DNA of 12,257 nt, taken from CBFGWV01 sp965652545. GTDB lineage: Bacteria > Pseudomonadota > Gammaproteobacteria > Competibacterales > Competibacteraceae. The stretch is from NCBI GenBank assembly GCA_965652545.1, contig CBFGWV010000143.1, positions 1 through 12,257 of the forward strand, written 5' to 3'. Each line of letters starts with the position of its first letter. The stretch's first letter is position 1. A program made the position numbers and the translations under genes. Positions 7,501 through 12,257 of this stretch are shown here, in pieces. Below the pieces are notes generated by a model. The model was not told the origin of the DNA, did not search any database, and saw only the letters and a list, made by a program, of their open reading frames with translations.

Positions 7501-7810
7501 GACACCCGGCAAGGGGGCGGCAGCGGTGTTCGGTTCAGCCACTCTGACCCAATCCTCATCCCACGAGGCGCTCGCTGAGCTACTCTTCTCGCGGCTTGGT
7601 ACGCCGGGCAGCACACGGATCGGCGATGCCATCCTTTCCGCCCAGCAGCAGCTCGTCGGTACCAAGCCGGGAGCCGTCGACGCTTTGTTGGGTATGAATC
7701 TGCTCGGCGATCCGGCCATGACGCTCAGTATTCCAGGTGAAACCAGTTCGACCGGCATCAGCAAGCCACCGTTTGTCGTGGTCGAACCCGAGATCACCGA
7801 CGTCCGCTAA
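4559..7810 (+). CDS. Secreted gingipain-like cysteine peptidase (C25), active-site residues intact
   Basis: This large exported protease-like protein has 1083 residues. A Sec signal peptide covers about 1-29 (NNRSRR, a hydrophobic run, then SSAAWG-Q). An unassigned beta-rich domain follows (about 40-245) with six cysteines (42, 89, 117, 190, 197, 241), probably disulphide-bonded. Next comes a fibronectin-III-like segment (about 246-315, LVVEWTTAAEAGNAGFELF), a propeptide-like beta region (about 385-625), and the peptidase C25 fold from about 722 (QYLIVTH, NYLLLVGGDSYDY, FRPDIPVGRLPVRTRAELAEMV). The catalytic dyad is His928 in SFHGHTS and Cys962 in QWGCWNSYF; their 34-residue separation is close to that in gingipain R. 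ATG 4559 is supported by GAGGG (4547-4551). The end has no visible membrane anchor or sorting signal. Its natural substrate cannot be read from the sequence. Confidence 0.85.
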   Translation: MSANNRSRRFHAQVAGMLGLAVLSSAAWGQLAGNPQPAAPSCRSGFVADRLIWSDSTLGWQGSMNGSFGPHQLYTQNGVGVQATITETCGGTSWLGGTPNLFLGTLDLWIDLTNAACQVRVQFDFTANGASYPIHGLTYDIWDVDQVTSGGNNFDDRLIYDQPPSGSVTLTAGSRPTIVPPNSVHGGTECSETDARCHVRARYPNTVASDFSSIGFVYTNGPGSSGNTTGQAIEISDLRFCVNPATVPVSLASIGSTVSAEGLVVEWTTAAEAGNAGFELFGRRASGEWEPLTQELVPSVGGDSMTPQQYSVVIPDAGSLEEIALDDIDIFGISTRHGPFAVGQRFGVEDTPQPIDWKRINAELKQGAGIAGINKSAPGQADARSARLTVTEPGIQRVSFEDLLAAGVDLGGVARERIGIFDDGEPVSRYVGGAERFGPGSWIEFIGDAGVPTLYAEGNVYVVREDGAQLPAPLQPPLPDARGLEPALYTHAVVEAAQREYSFSSPVGDPWYDARLLARNGAAEVNRTLNVSAPAPGTARLEVELWGGLDWAGTEPDHHVQVLFNGTPVTEERFDGIQSRLIAVDLPTGQLNDGANTVTLRVPGDTGYKWDIVHLEAVTLTYPRFTHLDDGRLNAAVPSASNTLGGVSTFVVDGLSGDTLVGWGLRPNGKLYRNLIHGGAGKAVIPTREGENIQYWLAELGAEAKPAIAADVPAPLPAASAQYLIVTHPTLLGSEIDELVALQRGRGFNTAVVTVDSIYAAYSDHQVDAQAIRRFVAASRPNYLLLVGGDSYDYNDYLGKGSISFVPTHYVQTDEIVKYSPSDVLHGDISGNFRPDIPVGRLPVRTRAELAEMVGRLRAGARGAGGVLFVSGKSDKGREFAAATESMQAAYSRPADLEVADDIGVPSARSRTIAALSGGLEILSFHGHTSLGLWDFGGLLRNTDIASLPSGSMAGLITQWGCWNSYFVSPTSDTMAHAFLLTPGKGAAAVFGSATLTQSSSHEALAELLFSRLGTPGSTRIGDAILSAQQQLVGTKPGAVDALLGMNLLGDPAMTLSIPGETSSTGISKPPFVVVEPEITDVR

Positions 7811-7830
7811 GCGTCAGAGATGGGTTTGCA

Positions 7831-7870
7831 AAAAGGCCTGCCGCCGTAGCCGGGGTAGGCCTTTTCTTTT
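7831..7870 (+). terminator. Rho-independent terminator after the first C25 gene
   Basis: AAAAGGCCT (7831-7839) pairs perfectly with AGGCCTTTT (7857-7865), closed by weaker inner pairs, and is followed by the T-rich run CTTTT to 7870. It lies 20 bases after the stop codon. It should end the first C25 transcript, and the A-rich left arm makes it potentially bidirectional. Confidence 0.8.
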
Positions 7871-8005
7871 GGTTCATGCCCCAGGTCACAGACTTGTGCG
7901 TATTTTGGCCGTTAACCGGTGCGCGGTTCAGTCGCTGGGTTCGTGTTCCCCGTTTACATGGCGCAATACGGAGGCGAATTTTTTTACTGAACTGCACACG
8001 CTCTG

Positions 8006-8034
8006 TTGTTTGTTAACCAAGATAAAATTATAAA
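8006..8034 (+). promoter_or_regulatory. Candidate promoter in an AT-rich island
   Basis: TTGTTT (8006-8011), a 17-base spacer and TATAAA (8029-8034) give a good -10 with a modest -35 (three of six matches). It lies in an island where 8011-8070 holds only 11 G+C in 60 bases, in contrast to the GC-rich surroundings. It would make a leader of about 190 bases for the second C25 gene. The earlier stretch 7871-8005 shows no gene that I can support. Confidence 0.4.
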
Positions 8035-8039
8035 AATCA

Positions 8040-8233
8040 TAGAGTTATGTGATTTAACAATTATTTTGAATACATGCATGCAAACCATGCTTCGCCCCGC
8101 TTCTGGTTGGCTGCGCCCGGCCATATCGTCTGTCCCCATAGACGGCCTGCATAAGGACATCCGGCAGGTTAGGTTCGATGACACATCGCATAGGCGTGGA
8201 CGCGATGGCGCTCAAAACCGGGGAAAACAAAGA
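8040..8233 (+). ncRNA. Long 5' leader of the second C25 gene with hairpins
   Basis: The span between the candidate promoter and the ATG at 8234 can form three short hairpins. CGTCT (8127-8131) pairs with AGACG (8140-8144) around an eight-base loop. CCTGC (8146-8150) pairs with GCAGG (8164-8168). CGATG (8176-8180) pairs with CATCG (8184-8188). The frame is open here to 8006, but the residues look non-coding and the signal peptide starts at 8234, so I treat this as untranslated. I find no similarity to a named riboswitch. Confidence 0.3.
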
Positions 8234-10447
8234 ATGGGTACAAGAATCCCGAAGCTGATGGCCCGAAGCGCCGTATCGGCACTTGTTCTTGTCGGACTTC
8301 TGGCACCGTTGACCGCGGCCGCTATCGGACGGACTGCGGTCGCGGGTGTGTCGGCGCGTCTGGTCGTCGAAGAGGACGGCATTCAGCGGGTGACCTACGA
8401 ATCGCTCCGCGCGGCCGGGGTCGATCTTGCGGGGGTGAACAGCAAGCAGATCGGGGTCCGTGACGGCCAGCACGCGGTTCCGGTCTTCGTGGGGGGTGGG
8501 GGTAAGTTTGGTCCGGGCAGTTGGATCGAGTTCATCGGTCAGGGCGACGACACATCCCTGTACCAGCCCGGCAGGATCTATCTTTTGGGCACCGGCTTCC
8601 CGATGGGACCCAATGTTCTCGACTTGCCTGCCGGTGGCATCAGCATGGCTGCCTCGCGTGCAACGATAGACGATGAGGAGACTGTTCATCGGACGCTTGC
8701 CGCCCAGAACGCTTACTCCGAATTTTCAAGCTCAGGCGACCCCTGGTTCGATGCGGAAATTCGCGCCATATCCTCCCCGGCGGAGGTCATCCGGACGCTC
8801 TCAGCCGTTGGGCGCCTAGCTGGCGGGCAGGCGACGCTGGAAGTCGACGTTTGGGGAGGGATCACATGGTCGGGGGCTGCTCCCGACCATCACGTGGAAG
8901 TCCTCCTCAACGGCCAGTTGGTTACCGATGGCCACTTCGATGGACTTGAGAGCCGCGTCCTGGTTGCGAGGTTTCCTTCCGAGCGGCTGATCGACGGTGC
9001 CAATACCGTTACGGTGCGCCTGCCCCGCGATACCGGGTACTCAGCGGACATCGTATATCTCGAAGCGATTCATCTGAGCTATCCGGGCCCCCGCCGTGCT
9101 CATGAAGGCCGCTGGTCCGGGGAGGTGTCGCTAGCTCGGGGCCAGGGGGCAAGTGTCGCAATCGGTGGCTTCAAGAACGGTTCGGTGCTTGGCTGGGCCG
9201 CGATGGACAACGGTCGGGTCATCCGCTCGGTGTTGACGTCTATCAATGGCCGTGTAGTGCTCCCGTTGCGTTCTGGCGACTGGTCCTTCTGGCTGTCCGG
9301 GGCCGACAATATCGCTCAGCCCGGGATCCTGGCCGGTGCTGCGCCGGTGGCCGTGCCGACACGTGTCGACTACCTCATTCTTACCCATGGAGGCTTGATC
9401 GGCTCGGAGCTTCTAGCGCTTGCGGATCTGCAGCGAAGCAAGGGCTTGAGCACTGCCGTGGTCGATGTCGAGTCGATCTACGCCGCCTACAGCAGTTATG
9501 CAACCGATGCCCACGCCATCGGCCGCTATGTCAAAGCGGTGTCGCCACGCTACTTGTTGCTTGTCGGCGACGATAGCTACGACTACAAGGGCTACAGCGG
9601 TCCGGCGCACCGTCAACGGGTGCCGACCCATTACATCGCCCTCGATGACATGACTCAGTACTCGCCCTCGGATGCACTCTACGGCGACCTCAACGGCGAT
9701 CATATCGCGGACATTCCCGTCGGCCGTTTGCCGGTGTCCAGCCGTGCTGAAATCGCAGGCTATGTCGCCCGCTTGCGCACCGGCGCTACGAGCCCGCAAT
9801 GGGCGACGTTCGCCAGTGGCAAGTCGGACATTGGCCGCGTATTCAGTGCCGGGAGTGAAATCCTGGGCGAGGCCTATGGCCGAGCCCACGACATAATATC
9901 CGCAGACCATGCGGGCACCGCCGCGTCCCGCGATGCGTTGCTGGATGCGCTGCGCCTCGGCCCGGGCCTGATCAGTTATCACGGCCATTCAGTCATCGAG
10001 GGCTGGGGGTTCGATAACTTTCTTCGAAACGCCGACGTCCAGGCCATGCCCAATGGCACATACGCCGGCATCGTTTCCAACTGGACCAGTTGGAACAATT
10101 ACTTTGTCCATCCGACGCGTCGCAGTATCGGCGAAACCTTCCTGACGACACCGGGTAAGGGTGCGCTGGTCTCCATCGGGTCCGCCACGACATCGGATAT
10201 CTATGTGCAGCAGGCCATCGGCGCCCGCTTTTTGTCGAAGCTCGGGCTTCCCGGTCATGACACGGTTGGGGACGCCTGGCTCGCAGCGACTCGCGAGGCC
10301 GTTGCCCACGATCCTGGGTATCTCAAGTCCCACGCGCTGAGCGTGATGTACTTCGGCGATCCGGCGGTGACGACGGCGTTACCAACGGAGCAATCCCCCC
10401 CCGAGGAACCTGATGAGCCGCCCGGCGGCGGTACGCCAACGCGTTGA
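8234..10447 (+). CDS. Secreted C25 peptidase paralogue, catalytic Cys replaced by Ser
   Basis: This 737-residue paralogue of the preceding gene lacks the six-cysteine and FN3-like domains. A signal peptide covers about 1-30 (RIPKLMARS, hydrophobic VSALVLVGLLAPLTAAA). The propeptide-like region starts near 42 and aligns closely with its neighbour (GIQRV...AAGVDL, FGPGSWIEFIG, SGDPWFDAE, PDHHVEVLLNG, DGANTVTVRLPRDTGY). The C25 domain starts near 379 (DYLILTH, YLLLVGDDSYDY, IADIPVGRLPVSSRAEI). His585 in SYHGHSV is kept, but the Cys position reads NWTSWNNYF, with Ser619 (AGT, 10088-10090) where the neighbour has Cys962. The fold is intact, so it is probably a pseudoprotease, binding partner or inhibitor-like form rather than a decayed gene. 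It ends in a Pro/Glu/Gly-rich tail. I chose ATG 8234 because the signal peptide begins there; the upstream GGGGAAAA (8220-8227) is a weak ribosome binding site. Confidence 0.85.
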   Translation: MGTRIPKLMARSAVSALVLVGLLAPLTAAAIGRTAVAGVSARLVVEEDGIQRVTYESLRAAGVDLAGVNSKQIGVRDGQHAVPVFVGGGGKFGPGSWIEFIGQGDDTSLYQPGRIYLLGTGFPMGPNVLDLPAGGISMAASRATIDDEETVHRTLAAQNAYSEFSSSGDPWFDAEIRAISSPAEVIRTLSAVGRLAGGQATLEVDVWGGITWSGAAPDHHVEVLLNGQLVTDGHFDGLESRVLVARFPSERLIDGANTVTVRLPRDTGYSADIVYLEAIHLSYPGPRRAHEGRWSGEVSLARGQGASVAIGGFKNGSVLGWAAMDNGRVIRSVLTSINGRVVLPLRSGDWSFWLSGADNIAQPGILAGAAPVAVPTRVDYLILTHGGLIGSELLALADLQRSKGLSTAVVDVESIYAAYSSYATDAHAIGRYVKAVSPRYLLLVGDDSYDYKGYSGPAHRQRVPTHYIALDDMTQYSPSDALYGDLNGDHIADIPVGRLPVSSRAEIAGYVARLRTGATSPQWATFASGKSDIGRVFSAGSEILGEAYGRAHDIISADHAGTAASRDALLDALRLGPGLISYHGHSVIEGWGFDNFLRNADVQAMPNGTYAGIVSNWTSWNNYFVHPTRRSIGETFLTTPGKGALVSIGSATTSDIYVQQAIGARFLSKLGLPGHDTVGDAWLAATREAVAHDPGYLKSHALSVMYFGDPAVTTALPTEQSPPEEPDEPPGGGTPTR

Positions 10448-10483
10448 TGGCCACAGTGCGGGGCGAGCTGATACCTTCAGCGG

Positions 10484-11452
10484 ATGAAAAAGATCCTCGT
10501 CACCGGCGGCGCCGGCTATATCGGCTCTCACGCCTGCCTCGCCCTGGCGCAGGCAGGCTTTGAGCCGGTCACCTACGACAACCTGTCCACCGGCCACGAC
10601 TGGGCGGTCAAATGGGGGCCGCTGGAGCACGGCGACCTGCGCGATACCGCGCGCCTCAAGGCGATCATCCATCAGCACCGCCCTGAAGCAGTCATTCACT
10701 TCGCCGCCAAGGCGTATGTGGGCGAGTCCGTCAGCCAACCGCTGGACTACTACGACAACAACGTCGGCGGCACGCTGAGCCTGCTGCGGGCAATGCGCGA
10801 TACCGGTGTCGACAAGCTGGTGTTCTCCAGCACCTGCGCGGTGTACGGCCAGCCCCAAGCCTTGCCGCTGGACGAAGGCCACCCGCTGAACCCCATCAAC
10901 CCCTATGGCGCCACCAAAGCCATGTGCGAGCGCATGCTGGCCGATGCCGCCCGTGCGCACGGGCTTCGCTATGCGGCATTGCGCTATTTCAATGCAGCCG
11001 GTGCGGCAGCCGAGGCGGGCATTGGCGAGGACCACCAGCCCGAAACCCATCTCATCCCCCTGGCCATCTTCGCGGCCATGGGCGCAGGCGAGCCGCTGTC
11101 GGTGTTCGGCACCGACTACGACACCCCCGATGGCACGGCCATTCGTGACTACATCCACGTGCTGGACCTGGCCGACGCGCATGTGCAGGCCGTGCGCCGG
11201 CTGATCGATGGCGGTGAGCTGCTGACGGTCAATCTCGGTACCGGTACGGGGTTTACAGTGCGTCAGGTGTTGCAGGCGGTAAGCGAGGTGGCCGGGCGGC
11301 CGGTGCCGCATACCGACCGCCCCCGTCGCGAAGGCGACCCCACCGCCCTGGTGGCCGACGGCGCCCAAGCGCGCGCCGTGCTTGGCTGGGTGCCGGAATT
11401 GTCTGGTCTGGAGGGCATCGTACGCAGTGCTTGGGAATGGCACTGTCGATGA
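10484..11452 (+). CDS. galE: UDP-glucose 4-epimerase
   Basis: This 322-residue short-chain dehydrogenase/reductase of the GalE type interconverts UDP-glucose and UDP-galactose with bound NAD, supplying galactose units for surface polysaccharides or the Leloir pathway. The NAD motif TGGAGYIGSH (7-16), YDNLSTGH (31-38), catalytic S115-S116-T117 and Y141xxxK145 (in NPYGATK) are all present. Further family signatures are RYFNAAGA, HLIPLA, DGTAIRDYIHVLDLADAH and the terminal RREGDPTALVAD. Length is normal for bacterial GalE. It starts 36 bases after the second C25 stop. I see no terminator between them, so it may be read from upstream as well as from its own promoter. The nearby RfaH-like gene fits a polysaccharide setting. 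Confidence 0.95.
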   Translation: MKKILVTGGAGYIGSHACLALAQAGFEPVTYDNLSTGHDWAVKWGPLEHGDLRDTARLKAIIHQHRPEAVIHFAAKAYVGESVSQPLDYYDNNVGGTLSLLRAMRDTGVDKLVFSSTCAVYGQPQALPLDEGHPLNPINPYGATKAMCERMLADAARAHGLRYAALRYFNAAGAAAEAGIGEDHQPETHLIPLAIFAAMGAGEPLSVFGTDYDTPDGTAIRDYIHVLDLADAHVQAVRRLIDGGELLTVNLGTGTGFTVRQVLQAVSEVAGRPVPHTDRPRREGDPTALVADGAQARAVLGWVPELSGLEGIVRSAWEWHCR

Positions 11453-11574
11453 CTTGTCAGGATACCGTGCACTTCGTCAAGATTGCGGACGGGGCACCAC
11501 GAGCTGCCTGGAACGGACGGAAACATGAGGAAGCTCGCGGACCGCACTAACCGCGTTGACTAAAGTAGCTTTTT

Positions 11575-11976
11575 TCAGCTTTTAAACTTCCGTACCGGAA
11601 TCGGTGGAACACGATCAATGTCGGCAAGTCCGAGCCGGTAATGCCAATAGGCCCATGAGCGCTCGTTGAATTGCCCGGCTTCCGCATGAGCGAGCACCTC
11701 TCGCAGCGCATCTTCACCGATCTCGTCGGAAAGTGCTTGGACGTCAGCGTAGTCGCCGATGTTCATGACTTGGGCAATGATGCGATCTGGAAAGGCGAAT
11801 GCCTCGTCAGGTGTTTTCCACCACATGTATTTGCTGGCTAGCCGCTTCAGAGCGCCACGGTCAATATTTTCCAAGGCATCGACTCCCAGCGTTTTCCTGC
11901 AACTCCAGCAGACCATAAATTTTACGCTCAAGACCTTCGCGCTGCCACATTCTGGGCAAGTTCCTCCCCCAGTCAT
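11575..11976 (-). CDS. Small protein with zinc ribbon fused to a conserved helical domain
   Basis: The minus-strand protein has 133 residues from ATG 11976; an in-frame GTG at 12054 would add 26 residues of non-conserved appearance. The first part has two CxxC pairs, CPEC and CWSC, 14 residues apart, which is a plausible zinc ribbon. The rest has the character of a conserved short domain: LASKYMWWKTPDEA, FPDRIIAQVMNIGDYADVQ, LREVLAHAEAGQFNERSWAYWHYRLGL. This second part reminds me of small helical proteins (DUF6922-like) that often sit beside nucleotidyltransferase toxin genes, but no such toxin is in the window, so the link is weak. It converges on galE and is divergent from the RfaH-like gene. 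Function is unknown. Confidence 0.6.
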   Translation of the reverse strand: MTGGGTCPECGSAKVLSVKFMVCWSCRKTLGVDALENIDRGALKRLASKYMWWKTPDEAFAFPDRIIAQVMNIGDYADVQALSDEIGEDALREVLAHAEAGQFNERSWAYWHYRLGLADIDRVPPIPVRKFKS

Positions 11977-12137
11977 CGCGGGCGGGTGTCGCCAGTATCG
12001 GACCCCAGCACCGCCTGCGTGCCTTGAGCCTTCGTCCGTCGCTCGCATCGCCACAAGCGGGCGAAAGTGCTTTCCATACGCTGCCAGCTTGGGTAGCTTG
12101 AGGCTTAAGCAGCAAGCCGATCAGGTGACCGTCCACC

Positions 12138-12257
12138 GTGCCGCAGACCGCCCCAGACCAGCCGCCGCGCTGGTACCTCGTGCAGACCAAACCCGGTCAG
12201 GTCAAACGTGCCACCGACAACCTGCTCAACCAGGGCTACCGGTGCTTTCACCCCTTA
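12138..12257 (+). CDS. RfaH/NusG-like transcription antiterminator, N-terminal part (runs off right edge)
   Basis: Forty codons from GTG 12138 to the window end encode the start of a NusG N-terminal domain: RWYLVQTKPGQVKRA then LLNQGYRCFHPL. This matches the RfaH pattern of WYL, a basic/Gly-Gln turn, an alpha helix and a Tyr/Cys-Pro strand. Such proteins bind RNA polymerase and promote elongation through long operons, often for polysaccharide or secretion genes. An in-frame stop (TGA, 12126-12128) precedes the GTG, and AGGTG (12123-12127) could serve as ribosome binding site. Most of the NGN domain and the KOW domain lie beyond the edge, so RfaH versus another NusG paralogue cannot be settled. 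Confidence 0.75.
   Translation, partial: MPQTAPDQPPRWYLVQTKPGQVKRATDNLLNQGYRCFHPL

Noticed and set aside
8006..8233. N-terminal extension of the second C25 protein to 8006
   Set aside because: The extension would place 76 odd residues before a clean signal peptide that starts at 8234, and it overlaps an AT-rich promoter-like island.
10379..11443. A 354-codon minus-strand frame opposite galE
   Set aside because: It is the complement of a well-conserved epimerase and its residues show no known fold.
11486..11520. CGGACGG repeated at 11486-11492 and 11514-11520 after galE
   Set aside because: Seven-base repeats in GC-rich DNA are expected by chance, and they form no array or hairpin.
1..12257. 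tRNA or rRNA genes, insertion sequences, CRISPR arrays
   Set aside because: I saw no clover-leaf pattern, transposase, terminal inverted repeats or regularly spaced repeats.

Overview
The window reads as chromosome of a GC-rich proteobacterium, most likely a gammaproteobacterium. The evidence is an OmpR-type two-component pair, an RfaH/NusG-like protein start, sigma70-like promoters, Sec signal peptides and generally high GC. I cannot fix the genus. Composition is uneven: bases 661-720, in the response regulator, are 45/60 G+C; bases 1621-1680, in the kinase gene, are 30/60; bases 8011-8070, an intergenic island, are 11/60. This suggests that the middle of the window was acquired or is under different constraint from the flanks.

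Layout. (1) 1-1109: a divergent two-component pair, with a histidine kinase on the minus strand cut by the left edge and an OmpR/PhoB-type response regulator on the plus strand. They are separated by a short region with a perfect dyad and a repeated TTTGGCAA word. (2) 1239-4346: a compact RiPP gene set of the lasso-peptide type. It encodes a 56-residue precursor with the leader pattern YxxPxLxxxGxxxxxTx, an HPr-kinase-like tailoring kinase, a PqqD-like leader-binding protein (RRE, B1) and an asparagine-synthetase-like cyclase (C). The last three genes are contiguous or overlapping. No B2 leader peptidase and no exporter gene is visible. (3) 4347-10447: a sigma70-like promoter and strongly folded 5' leader, then two tandem secreted gingipain-like (peptidase C25) proteins that are clearly paralogous. 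They are separated by an intrinsic terminator, an AT-rich island and a second long leader. The first keeps the His/Cys dyad; the second has Ser at the Cys position. (4) 10484-11452: UDP-glucose 4-epimerase (galE). (5) 11575-11976: a minus-strand small protein with a CxxC...CxxC zinc ribbon fused to a conserved helical domain. (6) 12138-12257: the first 40 codons of an RfaH/NusG-like antiterminator, running off the right edge.

How the parts may work together. In known lasso pathways B1 binds the leader, B2 cuts it, C activates the Asp/Glu side chain with ATP and closes the ring, and in kinase-bearing clusters the HprK homologue phosphorylates the precursor. Here A, K, B1 and C are present but B2 is not. 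The nearest proteases are exported C25 enzymes with their own promoter. They are either an unrelated secreted pair or an unusual partner of the peptide, and the sequence alone does not decide. GalE and the RfaH-like gene suggest that the right flank borders a surface-polysaccharide region.
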